From contig NZ_JAOARI010000026.1 of assembly GCF_025210605.1 (NCBI RefSeq), forward strand, positions 1 through 50,027: a stretch of 50,027 bases of DNA, written 5' to 3'. Of this stretch, positions 15,910 to 24,932 are shown piece by piece. A model generated the notes under the pieces. That model did no database searches. It was not told the origin of the DNA and was given only the letters and a program-made list of their open reading frames with translations. Position 1 is the first letter of the stretch. Each line of letters begins with the position of its first letter. The DNA is from Halodesulfovibrio sp. GTDB lineage: Bacteria > Desulfobacterota > Desulfovibrionia > Desulfovibrionales > Desulfovibrionaceae. The position numbers and the translations under genes are program-made.

Positions 15910-16005
15910 GCTGCTTCTCGCATATCAAAACTTTAATAGAGTTATGTAGTAGTGTTACATATGCTCCATTGTGCACGGAAAGTTGTTTGATATGCGAGAT
16001 TCAGC
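15910..16005. repeat. 20-bp inverted repeat (18/20) flanking 56 bp
   Basis: The left arm 15910-15929 and right arm 15986-16005 are inverse complements at 18 of 20 positions, with 14 perfect (TCTCGCATATCAAA and TTTGATATGCGAGA). The 56-base centre carries no gene. It sits 23 bases past the stop codon of the UPF0280 gene (minus strand). It could be a large hairpin at a transcript end, a miniature mobile element or a small invertible segment; no target duplication was recognised. Confidence 0.6.
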
Positions 16006-16028
16006 AATGCAATTGACGCGGTATGCGG

Positions 16029-16775
16029 TTACACAACGGCGAGTTCCATTTTTCCCCATACGCTGACCTTGTCACCGCACTGGGCAAATACGCCTTCAAT
16101 GCCATGTTCCTGCAAGCGTACAGCCTCTTCAGTAACGCGTTCAACGTCACCAGGAAGCTTTAGCATGTTGCAGAACGCTGTGGCACAGGCATCAGCTAAA
16201 CTGCCGTTTTTAGAACGCACTGCTACCAGTTCGCCGCATCCTAAGCTTATGGAGTGACCAATGGTTGCAGAGGACGCACATATTCCTACAGGGAAATCGG
16301 TATCATCCAATTTAATACCAACAGTGGCGTCACTGTTAGGGTCTGGTAACAGACCTGCTATTCGTGGTTTAGATGAAAGCATGTACACATCGCCACCGTT
16401 TTCAACAATAAGTTCAGGGCTTTGATATGCAAATTTTTCACACACCATTTGCGAAATAGTTCCAGCAACCGCAGCCATAGGTCCCACATTAGCAATGCTG
16501 GCTGCTTCAGCCATGCGCTTAATGATGAGTGCTGCGTGTTCCGGTACCGCAACGGGTGAGTAGCTTTCTACAAACTCGGGATGAAAGGTTATGTAAGATT
16601 TTAGCGTGCCGCGTAACTCTGTTACATACGCGGCAATTTCCAGAGACAAATTTTTACGCGCAGTTACATGCAAATCTGTCTCTTCGACTAGAACCTGAAA
16701 GGCCTGTTCATCATCGTGCCGAGTATACTGCTGCCGATAATGTCGTAATGGATTGCTGTATGCTTTTGTACTCAT
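16029..16775 (-). CDS. UPF0280 family protein (ApbE-like fold)
   Basis: 248 residues, ATG 16775 after TAGG; the frame extends nine codons further without a ribosome binding site. The sequence shows the family core VPEHAALIIKRMAEAASIANVGPMAAVAGTI split around residues 80-110, then ELIVENGGDVY and ICASSATIGHS, a pattern related to the FAD:protein FMN transferase (ApbE) superfamily. The biochemical role is unproven. In sulfate reducers this gene is found next to argF, as here (divergent). Confidence 0.85.
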   Translation of the reverse strand: MSTKAYSNPLRHYRQQYTRHDDEQAFQVLVEETDLHVTARKNLSLEIAAYVTELRGTLKSYITFHPEFVESYSPVAVPEHAALIIKRMAEAASIANVGPMAAVAGTISQMVCEKFAYQSPELIVENGGDVYMLSSKPRIAGLLPDPNSDATVGIKLDDTDFPVGICASSATIGHSISLGCGELVAVRSKNGSLADACATAFCNMLKLPGDVERVTEEAVRLQEHGIEGVFAQCGDKVSVWGKMELAVV

Positions 16776-17088
16776 TGTGAACCTATACCGATGGTTGCGC
16801 ACTTTTGCAATACTTCACCGAATGGAACCGCTTGCATTTAAAATTTCTTTTATGAGCAGGGGAGTTTATCAATATGAGGTCAAGCCTTTGAAAACGAGTG
16901 TAACACTTTTTTAAAAATGGTGTTCTATATGGATATTCCATGAGAAAGTAGTTCAGCGTGGGTTTACAAGCTTGTGTATTCAGCCTAAAACATCTGCTTC
17001 AGGTTATTTAGCAGGCATACGGCTTGCTGACGGTTGAAATCATTTGTAAGGATTTTATTGGGAAAGCATATAATTACAGGGGGTCATG
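16776..17088. promoter_or_regulatory. Divergent promoter region of UPF0280 and argF
   Basis: 313 bases without a gene. It contains a small perfect dyad, ATGGA-TAT-TCCAT (16929-16941), that could be an operator. A TATAAT at 17069-17074 with TTGTAA 19 bases upstream is too close to the argF start to be convincing. ArgR control is possible but no clear ARG box is seen. Confidence 0.3.
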
Positions 17089-17994
17089 ATGACCAAGCAC
17101 TTTACACGTATCAGAGATTTGGGTTGTCAGGCAGCGTATGACCTAATTGCCCGTGCAAAAGAGATGAAAGACACTGACTATCGCAGTGATTTATTGGCTG
17201 GCAAAACAGCGATTATGCTGTTTGAAAAAGCTTCTACACGTACACGCGTCTCTTTTGAAACCGCTGTTTACCAACTGGGTGGTAAAACAATATTTATGAC
17301 TCCGGCTGAAAGCCAGTTGGGTCGTAGTGAACCGCTTAAAGATACCGCTCGAGTGCTCTCCCGATATAATGATTGTATGATTGTCCGAACCTTTGGTCAG
17401 AAGAATATTGATGAACTGGTGTATTACGGTGATATTCCGGTTGTTAACGCACTGACCGATCAGGGACATCCATGTCAGATTATGAGTGACCTCTTAACTA
17501 TTCACGAGCGTACTCCTAACTTTGACGCAGTACGGGTTGCATGGATTGGCGATGGTAATAACATGGCAAATTCATGGATTGAAGCTGCAATGTACTTTCC
17601 GTTTGAGCTGTTTATGGCGTTTCCGGAAGGCTACGAGCCGGACAAAGAATTGTTGTCTTTCGCGCTTCAGGCTGGCGCTAAAATCTTCTGTACTCACGAT
17701 CCAGAATTAGCTTTGGATGGTGCGCATTACGTAAACACAGACGTATGGGCATCTATGGGACAGGAAGAAGAGCAAAAACGACGCGAAAAAGCATTTGCCG
17801 GATACATGATTGATGAGAAAATGATGGCACTGGCTCATCCAGACGCAAAATTTATGCATTGTCTGCCTGCGCATCGCGGGGAAGAAGTGAGCGAAGAAGT
17901 GTTTGAAGGTTCATCTTCAATTGTATGGGATCAAGCAGAAAACCGCTTGCATATGCAAAAAGCAATTCTTGAGTGGATATTCACAGCAGAATAG
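17089..17994 (+). CDS. argF: Ornithine carbamoyltransferase
   Basis: Converts ornithine and carbamoyl phosphate to citrulline in arginine synthesis, in the cytoplasm. 301 residues, the normal length. The carbamoyl-phosphate motif STRTR is at about 49-53, HPCQ at about 126-129 and the ornithine-side HCLPAHRGEE at about 256-265. AGGGGG at 17078-17083 favours the second ATG of the ATGATG pair. A terminator-like hairpin follows, so argGH may have its own promoter. Confidence 0.96.
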   Translation: MTKHFTRIRDLGCQAAYDLIARAKEMKDTDYRSDLLAGKTAIMLFEKASTRTRVSFETAVYQLGGKTIFMTPAESQLGRSEPLKDTARVLSRYNDCMIVRTFGQKNIDELVYYGDIPVVNALTDQGHPCQIMSDLLTIHERTPNFDAVRVAWIGDGNNMANSWIEAAMYFPFELFMAFPEGYEPDKELLSFALQAGAKIFCTHDPELALDGAHYVNTDVWASMGQEEEQKRREKAFAGYMIDEKMMALAHPDAKFMHCLPAHRGEEVSEEVFEGSSSIVWDQAENRLHMQKAILEWIFTAE

Positions 17995-18089
17995 TGACTT
18001 CAGTGTATTGTCGCAGTGTATGATAGATCATGCTGGGCATTCACATATGGTAGTTGCGTAGTTCACGAAAGATATAGCTAGATATGATG

Positions 18090-18115
18090 CGGGGCATGTA
18101 ATGTGTCCCGTTTTT
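18090..18115 (+). terminator. Terminator or attenuator between argF and argG
   Basis: A 7-bp stem, CGGGGCA (18090-18096) with TGTCCCG (18104-18110), one wobble, then TTTTT. It lies 25 bases before the argG start. Confidence 0.6.
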
Positions 18116-18139
18116 CAATAAAAGAATGGAAGGTACGAA

Positions 18140-19336
18140 ATGGCTAATGATATCAAAAAAGTTGTGCTCGCTTACTCTGGCGGGCTTGATACTTCTGTAA
18201 TTCTTAAATGGATTGCTCTTACTTACAACTGCGAAGTTATTACACTTACTGCTGACTTAGGTCAGGAAGAAGATCTTGACGGTGTAGATGAAAAAGCACT
18301 TGCAACAGGTGCTACACGTGCTTACGTGGAAGATCTTCGTGAAGAATTTGCACGCGATTATATTTTCCCGATGATGCGTGCGAATGCAATTTACGAAGGT
18401 CGCTACCTGCTCGGTACTTCAATTGCTCGTCCGCTTATTACCAAACGCCTTATCGAAATTGCACACGAGGAAGGCGCACAGGCTGTAGCACATGGCGCTA
18501 CAGGCAAAGGTAACGATCAGGTGCGCTTTGAGCTGTCTTCAATGGCTCTTGACCCGTCTATCAAAGTTATTGCTCCTTGGCGCGAATGGAACTTCCGTTC
18601 CCGTACAGATTTGAACAACTTCGCAGAACAGCATGGTATTCCGCTTCCTGTTGCTGCTTCCCGTAAGCTGTATTCTATGGATAGAAACATGCTTCACTGT
18701 TCTTTTGAAGGCGGTGAACTGGAAAATCCATGGCTTGAGCCTGGTGCTGGTTCTCATATCATGGCTGTTCCTGTTGAACAGGCTCCAGACGAACCGGAAT
18801 ACATTGAACTTGAATTTATCAACGGTGACCCTGTTGCGTTGAACGGTGAAAAATTAAGCCCTGCCGAAATGGTAAAAGCGCTTAACACTGTTGGCGGCAA
18901 GCACGGCGTAGGTCGTCTCGACATGGTGGAAAACCGCTTTGTTGGCATGAAGTCTCGCGGCGTGTACGAAACACCGGGTGGAACTATTATGCACATTGCA
19001 CATCGCGATCTCGAAGGCATTTGTCTTGACCGTGATACAATGCACCTGCGTGATTCCATGATTCCTAAGTATGCAGAATGCATTTACAATGGTTTCTGGT
19101 TTGCACCAGAGCGTGAAGCAATGCAGAAGCTTATTGATGAAACTCAGAAAAACGTTTCCGGTACTGTGCGCATTAAATTGTACAAAGGTAACGTTATTCC
19201 TGTTGGTCGTAAGTCTCCATACTCTCTGTACCGCGAAGATCTCGCAACTTTTGAAGAGGATGATGTATACGATCAGGCAGACGCCGCAGGCTTTATCAAG
19301 CTTCAGGGCTTGCGTCTGCTCGGCTACAAAAAGTAG
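18140..19336 (+). CDS. argG: Argininosuccinate synthase
   Basis: Joins citrulline and aspartate with ATP to argininosuccinate. 398 residues, full length. The N-type ATP pyrophosphatase P-loop [10 protein letters not shown] is at 10-19, and the substrate motifs [14 protein letters not shown] and [13 protein letters not shown] (here [10 protein letters not shown]) follow. The ribosome binding site is GGAAGG, six bases before the ATG. It is followed after only 8 bases by argH. Confidence 0.97.
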   Translation: MANDIKKVVLAYSGGLDTSVILKWIALTYNCEVITLTADLGQEEDLDGVDEKALATGATRAYVEDLREEFARDYIFPMMRANAIYEGRYLLGTSIARPLITKRLIEIAHEEGAQAVAHGATGKGNDQVRFELSSMALDPSIKVIAPWREWNFRSRTDLNNFAEQHGIPLPVAASRKLYSMDRNMLHCSFEGGELENPWLEPGAGSHIMAVPVEQAPDEPEYIELEFINGDPVALNGEKLSPAEMVKALNTVGGKHGVGRLDMVENRFVGMKSRGVYETPGGTIMHIAHRDLEGICLDRDTMHLRDSMIPKYAECIYNGFWFAPEREAMQKLIDETQKNVSGTVRIKLYKGNVIPVGRKSPYSLYREDLATFEEDDVYDQADAAGFIKLQGLRLLGYKK

Positions 19337-19344
19337 GTTTCATC

Positions 19345-20724
19345 ATGGCAGAAAAAAAGATGTGGGGCGGGCGGTTTCGTCAGAAGACCGCTGCGCTCGT
19401 AGAAGAATACACAGAGTCTGTTTCGTATGACAGAAACCTCTACAAGCAAGATATCGCAGGTTCCAAAGCACATGCGCGTATGCTTGCTCGTCAGCAGGTT
19501 ATTTCTCAGGATGACGCTGACTCTATTGTATCTGGTCTTGATACAATTCTTGCAGAAATTGAAGATGGTAAGTTTCAGTGGAAAACTGAGTACGAAGATG
19601 TTCACATGAACATTGAAAGCCGTCTTTCCGAGCTTATTGGTGATGCAGGCAAGCGTTTGCACACAGGTCGTTCCAGAAACGATCAGGTAGCACTTGATTT
19701 CCGCCTTTATGTATCAGACTCCATTCGTGAATGGCAGGACCTTCTCAAAGGCGTTGTTGCAGAGCTTGTTAAGCAGGCAGAAGAACATGTCGATACGTTG
19801 CTTCCGGGGTGTACTCACATGCAACCCGCCCAGCCGGTATCACTTGCCCATCACCTGCTTGCGTATGCATGGATGCTTCAACGTGATTGCGAGCGTTTGG
19901 TTGATTGTGATAAGCGTGCCCGTGTCTGTCCGCTTGGTGCTGCTGCATTGGCAGGGACTACATATCCGCTTGATCCTGCTTCTGTTGCAGAAGAACTCGG
20001 CATGTATGGAACCTTCAAAAACTCTATGGATGCGGTGTCCGATAGAGATTTTGTACTGGAGTCCATGTTCGATGGTTCTCTTATCATGACGCATCTTTCA
20101 CGCCTTAATGAAGAGCTTGTATACTGGGCAAACCCTAACTTTGGATACATCTATCTGCCAGATGCGTATGCTACTGGTTCCAGCATTATGCCGCAGAAGA
20201 AAAATCCAGACGTTTCGGAAATTATGCGCGGTAAAGTAGGGCGTACATATGGGGCGCTTATGAACCTGTTGACCACGGTCAAAGGTCTTCCAATGACCTA
20301 CAACCGTGACATGCAGGAAGATAAAGAGCCGTTTATTGATACTGATAAAACAGTATCGGCGTCACTCGCCATCATGGCTGGTATGCTTTCAGAACTGCGC
20401 TTTAATACAGAGCGTATGGAAGAAGTGTTGAAACAAGGTTTCCTTAATGCAACAGAACTTGCTGACTACCTTGTCGGCAAGGGGGTTCCATTCCGCGAAG
20501 CTCATCACATCACAGGTGCTGCGGTGGCACTTGCTGAAGACAAAGACAAAGGACTCGAAGATCTTAGCATCGAAGAGTTCAACACTGTTTCTGATCTTAT
20601 TACAGGTGATGTGTATGATGTTCTTTCATACAAAAATGCTGTAGCACGACGCAAAACTCAGGGCGGAACAGGCCCTGATGCTGTGCGGGCACAGATTGCC
20701 GAGCTGAACGGCTGGCTTAGCTAG
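19345..20724 (+). CDS. argH: Argininosuccinate lyase
   Basis: Splits argininosuccinate into arginine and fumarate. 459 residues of the fumarase/aspartase superfamily: [12 protein letters not shown] (about 110-121), the catalytic His region [10 protein letters not shown], and the signature [12 protein letters not shown] (about 278-289). Start ATG 19345, 8 bases after argG, with only a weak AGGTTT in front, so it probably depends on translation from argG. A strong terminator follows. Confidence 0.97.
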   Translation: MAEKKMWGGRFRQKTAALVEEYTESVSYDRNLYKQDIAGSKAHARMLARQQVISQDDADSIVSGLDTILAEIEDGKFQWKTEYEDVHMNIESRLSELIGDAGKRLHTGRSRNDQVALDFRLYVSDSIREWQDLLKGVVAELVKQAEEHVDTLLPGCTHMQPAQPVSLAHHLLAYAWMLQRDCERLVDCDKRARVCPLGAAALAGTTYPLDPASVAEELGMYGTFKNSMDAVSDRDFVLESMFDGSLIMTHLSRLNEELVYWANPNFGYIYLPDAYATGSSIMPQKKNPDVSEIMRGKVGRTYGALMNLLTTVKGLPMTYNRDMQEDKEPFIDTDKTVSASLAIMAGMLSELRFNTERMEEVLKQGFLNATELADYLVGKGVPFREAHHITGAAVALAEDKDKGLEDLSIEEFNTVSDLITGDVYDVLSYKNAVARRKTQGGTGPDAVRAQIAELNGWLS

Positions 20725-20747
20725 TCGAAGCTTTATTGAATTCAAGA

Positions 20748-20775
20748 GGGGACAGCAGTAGCTGTCCCCTTTTTT
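20748..20775 (+). terminator. Terminator of argGH
   Basis: A 9-bp perfect stem, GGGGACAGC (20748-20756) with GCTGTCCCC (20761-20769), a 4-base loop, then six T. Confidence 0.95.
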
Positions 20776-20925
20776 ATGGCTGCACAGACTAATTTTTGTG
20801 AGTGTTGCTAAGTGACATGCTGCGGCGGGATATTTTAGAGGCGCAAATTTTCGTTGCGGGTAATTCCAGTTTGGGTATATTGCGGCAGAACCACGGGACA
20901 ACCGTGAAATTTTATGGAGAACCAG

Positions 20926-21183
20926 ATGGTAAAAAGTATTTTTGTTGGCAATCTCGCATGGTCCGCTGAAGACGATGATTTACGAAACTTCTTTGGAGAA
21001 TGCGGTACAGTAATTCGTGTTCGCATTATGAAAGATCAAGAGACAGGTCGTTCTCGTGGGTTTGCATTTGTAGACATGGATGCTGATGAAGCTGACGCTG
21101 CAATTGAAACTCTTAACGGTAAAAACCTGATGGGACGTCCTGCAAGTTTGTCTGAAGCGAAGCCTCGTGAGCCTCGCCGATAG
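20926..21183 (+). CDS. RRM-type RNA-binding protein
   Basis: 85 residues, one RNA recognition motif: RNP2 IFVGNL (about 4-9) and RNP1 RGFAFVDM (about 43-50), with the aromatic residues needed for RNA stacking. It ends in a short basic tail (AKPREPRR). Such small RRM proteins are common in cyanobacteria and sulfate reducers and are often cold- or stress-linked. ATG 20926 (MVKSIF) is preferred to ATG 20914 because GGAG (20916-20919) then lies six bases ahead. It has its own terminator. Confidence 0.93.
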   Translation: MVKSIFVGNLAWSAEDDDLRNFFGECGTVIRVRIMKDQETGRSRGFAFVDMDADEADAAIETLNGKNLMGRPASLSEAKPREPRR

Positions 21184-21213
21184 AGTTTTTGTTTAATAAA
21201 TTTCGGTGTGTAA

Positions 21214-21245
21214 AAGCCTCTGCGTTTAACGTAGAGGCTTTTTTT
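21214..21245 (+). terminator. Terminator of the RRM gene
   Basis: Stem AAGCCTCT (21214-21221) with AGAGGCTT (21233-21240) and a T-run to 21245. Confidence 0.9.
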
Positions 21246-21407
21246 ATGCGCGATGCCTGCTCAAATTAGGTGAAATTACAACTTATTAAGGTAGTCGCTC
21301 CTTGTGCTAAGTAGCTATCCATACGTAAAAGTATAAACGTAGCTCCCGCGCAAAGCCGAAATGTGTATTAAAAAAAGGATGATATCGCCTAATGGGGGAT
21401 GCAAGGG

Positions 21408-21425
21408 GCTTCAAGTCCCTTGCCC
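21408..21425. other. Isolated hairpin in the RRM/ABC intergenic region
   Basis: CAAGGG and CCCTTG enclose a nine-base loop (GCTTCAAGT). The region 21184-21502 has no gene. The hairpin directly precedes the bidirectional terminator at 21437-21478, so on the plus strand it could belong to a small RNA. It is not a tRNA: no T-arm, no acceptor pairing. Confidence 0.35.
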
Positions 21426-21436
21426 GTCGGAGACAG

Positions 21437-21478
21437 CAAAAAAAAGAGAGAAGCGGCTAGGCTTCCCTCTTTTTTGAT
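21437..21478. terminator. Bidirectional terminator after the ABC importer operon
   Basis: Stem GAGAGAAGC with GCTTCCCTC (one mismatch), flanked by eight A on the left and six T on the right. It ends the leftward aap transcript (stop at 21503) and any plus transcript. Confidence 0.85.
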
Positions 21479-21502
21479 TTTTCGCTGTACAGTTCTGATC
21501 TA

Positions 21503-22276
21503 TTAGTGGTTCAGAATCTGTTCAAGGAATGCTTTACAACGTTCTTCACGCGGGTTGGTAAAGAATTCTTTTGCAGGTGCATATTCTACAATCTGACCAC
21601 GATCCATAAATACCATGGTGTCTGCAACTTCGCGAGCAAAGCCCATTTCGTGAGTTACACAGATCATTGTCATACCTTGGTCTGCAAGTTCGCGCATAAC
21701 GTCGAGAACTTCTTTAATCATTTCTGGGTCAAGTGCTGATGTAGGTTCGTCAAACAGCATGATCTTTGGCTGCATAGCAAGAGCACGCGCAATTGCTACA
21801 CGCTGCTGCTGACCACCGGAAAGCTGACCCGGGAATTTGTTTGCCTGTTCGGCAATGCCTACGCGTTCAAGGAAAGTGTATGCAATTTCTTCTGCCTGTT
21901 TGCGAGGCATTTTACGTACCCAAACTGGACCGATAGTAACGTTATCCAGAATAGATAAGTGAGGGAACAAGTTGAACTGCTGGAATACCATGCCTACTTC
22001 ACGACGGATAACTTCAATGTTTTTAGTGTCGTTAGTAAGTGTTGTTCCATCAACAAGAATATTGCCTTCCTGATGTTCTTCGAGGCGGTTCAATGTGCGG
22101 ATAAGAGTGGACTTACCGGAGCCGGAAGGACCACAGATAACCACTTTTTCCTGCTGGCGAACCTGCAAGTTGATATCCTTAAGTACATGGAACTGGTCAT
22201 ACCATTTATTTACGCCGTCCATTTCAATAATGACCGGGTTGTCAGCAAGATGGGTTGCTGTATGTATTTGACTCAT
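21503..22276 (-). CDS. aapP: Amino-acid ABC transporter, ATP-binding protein
   Basis: 257 residues, typical for GlnQ/AapP ATPases. Walker [10 protein letters not shown] (about 49-57), Q-loop [10 protein letters not shown], signature [16 protein letters not shown], Walker [14 protein letters not shown] and switch His in VTHEM are all intact. It energises uptake of polar amino acids through the two permeases upstream. It is the last gene of the operon, starting 18 bases after the second permease. Confidence 0.95.
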   Translation of the reverse strand: MSQIHTATHLADNPVIIEMDGVNKWYDQFHVLKDINLQVRQQEKVVICGPSGSGKSTLIRTLNRLEEHQEGNILVDGTTLTNDTKNIEVIRREVGMVFQQFNLFPHLSILDNVTIGPVWVRKMPRKQAEEIAYTFLERVGIAEQANKFPGQLSGGQQQRVAIARALAMQPKIMLFDEPTSALDPEMIKEVLDVMRELADQGMTMICVTHEMGFAREVADTMVFMDRGQIVEYAPAKEFFTNPREERCKAFLEQILNH

Positions 22277-22294
22277 GATTATATCCTTACCTGT

Positions 22295-23377
22295 CTACTT
22301 GGACGCGTATTTCTTTTCAAGGTGCTGGCTGTAGCGGGAAAGTGTGTAGCAAAGTATCCAATACCAGAGCGCTACAAACACGTAAGCTTCTTCCAGTCGA
22401 CCAAACCATTTAGGGTTGGAAGTGGTTGCAAAAGCAATCTGCAACAGGTCTACCAGACCTACGATACCAACCAGTGATGTATCTTTAAGAATACCGATGA
22501 AGTTGTTAACCATCGGTGGAATTACAATGCGTAATGCCTGCGGCAGAACAACAAGCAATGTTTTTTGCCAGTAGCTCATACCAATGGCATCTGCTGCTTC
22601 ATACTGACCTTTACCAAGACCTTGTAATCCGCCACGAATGTTCTCTGCAAGGTATGCAGAGAAGAACATGGTGATACCTACCATAGCACGCAGTACTTTA
22701 TCCAGTTCAACATTTGTTGGCAGGAATAGCGGAAGTACTACGGATGCCATAAAGAGAATGGTAATAAGCGGAACACCGCGAACCAGCTCGATGTAAGCAA
22801 CACAGAAAGATTTGATAACTGGCATGTTGGAAGTACGACCGAGTGCCAGCAAAACACTTATCGGGAACGCAAACAGCATAGCTACTGAAGCAAGAATGAG
22901 GGTGAGCATAAGCCCGCCCCAGTAGTGTGTATCTACAACTTCCAGTCCGGTGAAGAATCCACCATGGATGATGAGGAATACTGCTACTGGAGAAAGTCCC
23001 CATAGTGTGTAGAGCCACTTTGTGCCGCGGAATCTTTCTACAAGCGTCAGCATGATGAGCGCAAGAATAAGTAACAAGGCAACCGCTGGACGCCAGCGAT
23101 GCTCTTCCGGATAAATACCTACCATGAAGACAGGCCACATATCGCGGACAAATCCCCATGCTGCACCGGAATATTCTTTAGCAACGGAAGGATCAAGAGT
23201 TATGGTTGCGTTAACAATTGCCCATTGAATAAAGGGCTTAACGGCTGAGTAAATTGTCCAGCCTGCAACTATTGTGAGTAGTGCATTGTACCACGGGTAC
23301 AGCAGGTTGGAACGAATCCAGCCCAGAACACCGGTTTTAGTTACTGGCGGGCGGCGATCTTGAATTTTGTCTGCCAT
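22295..23377 (-). CDS. aapM: Amino-acid ABC transporter permease (AapM-like)
   Basis: 360 residues with about eight membrane segments: a long N-terminal extension with additional TMs typical of AapM, then the HisM/GlnP permease core with the EAA loop (QYEAADAIGMSYWQKTLLVV, then LPQALRIVIPPM) that docks the ATPase. Start one base after the stop of the other permease gene, so they are translationally coupled. Confidence 0.92.
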   Translation of the reverse strand: MADKIQDRRPPVTKTGVLGWIRSNLLYPWYNALLTIVAGWTIYSAVKPFIQWAIVNATITLDPSVAKEYSGAAWGFVRDMWPVFMVGIYPEEHRWRPAVALLLILALIMLTLVERFRGTKWLYTLWGLSPVAVFLIIHGGFFTGLEVVDTHYWGGLMLTLILASVAMLFAFPISVLLALGRTSNMPVIKSFCVAYIELVRGVPLITILFMASVVLPLFLPTNVELDKVLRAMVGITMFFSAYLAENIRGGLQGLGKGQYEAADAIGMSYWQKTLLVVLPQALRIVIPPMVNNFIGILKDTSLVGIVGLVDLLQIAFATTSNPKWFGRLEEAYVFVALWYWILCYTLSRYSQHLEKKYASK

Positions 23378-23378
23378 T

Positions 23379-24761
23379 TTACCGCTCCACGAGTTTGATT
23401 TTAGCGTTGTACCAGTTCATGCCCAGTGAAATTACAAGCGATACAGTAAGGTATACACCCATCCATATGCCTACGATTTCTACAGCCTGACCGGACTGGT
23501 TAAGAATTGTGCCGCCGACACTTACAAATTCAGGATAGCCGATTGCAACAGCCAAGGAGCTGTTTTTAGCAATAGCGAGATATTCACTGGTCATTGGCGG
23601 TACAATAATACGCATAGCCTGTGGAAGAATAACAAGTCGCATTACATGGCGTTCTTTAAGAGCAAGAGCACGGGCAGCTTCGCGCTGACCATTTGAAACA
23701 GCTTGGATACCTGAACGGATAATCTCAGCGTTAAACGCAGAAACATATACGGTCAGACCGAGAACAAGCGCTGTGAATTCTGGAGTAAGGTCAATGCCGC
23801 CACGGTAGTTAAAGCCTTTAAGTGCTGGATATTCCAAAGTGAAAGGAGTACCTGCAACAAGCCATGCAAGAGCTGGCAGACCAATGAACAAAGCAAGTGA
23901 TGGCAGAAGGATTTTACCAGGTGTACCACGCTCATTCAGCAGACGCATTGAGCGGCGGTAGATGAAATATGTTCCGATGAGTGCAGCGCCGATAGCAAGG
24001 CAGAATGGCCATGCACCGGATTGCGCGATCGGCGCGGGTAAAAAGAGCCCGCGGTTGTTAAGGATGAACCATCCACCGATATCGATGGACTGTCGAACTG
24101 ATGGCAGCTGCTGTAATACAATAAAGTACCAGAAAAAGAGTTGCAGCAATACCGGAAGGTTTCGGTTCAACTCAACATACCAGCTACAGAGCTTACTGAT
24201 AAGCCAGTTAGGGGAAAGTCGTCCAAGTGCTATGAAAAGTCCTAAAATAGTTGAGAAAACACAGCCAAGGATTGTTACTTTAATAGTATTTGCAAAACCA
24301 GTCATGAGTGCGGTTACATAGCTTGATGATTCTGCATAACGGGTGAAGGTGATGGAATCGCTTCCAAGGTATAAAACAAGAGCAGGGATAATGCCGACTA
24401 ATGCGATAACAGCAAACACGCTTTTGTCGCTAGCTGTTATAGTGGTATCCTTTTTCTTGAGCCAGACTGCAATTGCACGGGAAGCAAATAACCCGAAAAT
24501 AAGAGCAGCAAGAAACCAGAGAAATCCACCCTGTAAGACAGGAAGCGGAGCGGTCTCACCGATGTTGAATCCAGCTTCGTTTTTCAAGAAACCAAAGCCG
24601 GAACCGATGCCGCGTTTTTCCAAGTTAGCCAGAGTGTTCTGGTACATGGTGAACGCAACCCACAACAAACCTCCAAGCATGATGAATTGGTATATCCATG
24701 CTCGAATTTGCGGGTTTCGCCAGAAAGGAACGCGTGCGTGTTCGTGTGCGTGTTGTGACAT
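23379..24761 (-). CDS. aapQ: Amino-acid ABC transporter permease (AapQ-like)
   Basis: 460 residues, longer than AapQ of rhizobia (about 400), with about nine membrane segments. The EAA loop QREAARALALKERHVMRLVI with LPQAMRIIVPPM is present near the C-terminus. The large loop between the first and second half of the core (about 220-310) probably faces the periplasm. The N-terminus is His-rich (MSQHAHEHARVPFW). It forms the heterodimeric channel with AapM. Confidence 0.92.
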   Translation of the reverse strand: MSQHAHEHARVPFWRNPQIRAWIYQFIMLGGLLWVAFTMYQNTLANLEKRGIGSGFGFLKNEAGFNIGETAPLPVLQGGFLWFLAALIFGLFASRAIAVWLKKKDTTITASDKSVFAVIALVGIIPALVLYLGSDSITFTRYAESSSYVTALMTGFANTIKVTILGCVFSTILGLFIALGRLSPNWLISKLCSWYVELNRNLPVLLQLFFWYFIVLQQLPSVRQSIDIGGWFILNNRGLFLPAPIAQSGAWPFCLAIGAALIGTYFIYRRSMRLLNERGTPGKILLPSLALFIGLPALAWLVAGTPFTLEYPALKGFNYRGGIDLTPEFTALVLGLTVYVSAFNAEIIRSGIQAVSNGQREAARALALKERHVMRLVILPQAMRIIVPPMTSEYLAIAKNSSLAVAIGYPEFVSVGGTILNQSGQAVEIVGIWMGVYLTVSLVISLGMNWYNAKIKLVER

Positions 24762-24879
24762 AATATTTTAACTAGCTTGTGTGTCGGGGAAAAACTGCAT
24801 GAGCGAAACAGTTTTTGGCGGAGCACGTCAAAGCATACTGAGCTTAAGCGTGGCATCCGGTATCAGGTAAAAAACTACC

Positions 24880-24911
24880 GGAGCAGGCAGCATGGTTACA
24901 CTGCCTGCTCC
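24880..24911 (-). terminator. Intra-operon hairpin between the binding protein and permease genes
   Basis: An 11-bp perfect stem, GGAGCAGGCAG (24880-24890) with CTGCCTGCTCC (24901-24911). In the minus direction six T follow after five bases. Partial termination or mRNA protection here would give more binding protein than permease, as in many ABC operons. Confidence 0.65.
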
Positions 24912-24932
24912 AGAGTAATGACAAAATGTAGC

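Noticed and set aside
15761..15949. 62-codon plus-strand frame
   Set aside because: No ribosome binding site, and it enters the inverted repeat arm.
21345..21360. CGCAAAGCC, as in c-di-GMP (GEMM) riboswitches
   Set aside because: The partner helices and the GGTTACC-type receptor of the motif are absent.
21375..21440. Selenocysteine-tRNA-like anticodon arm (loop CTTCAAG)
   Set aside because: No T-arm, no acceptor stem and no long variable arm follow; only the single hairpin matches.
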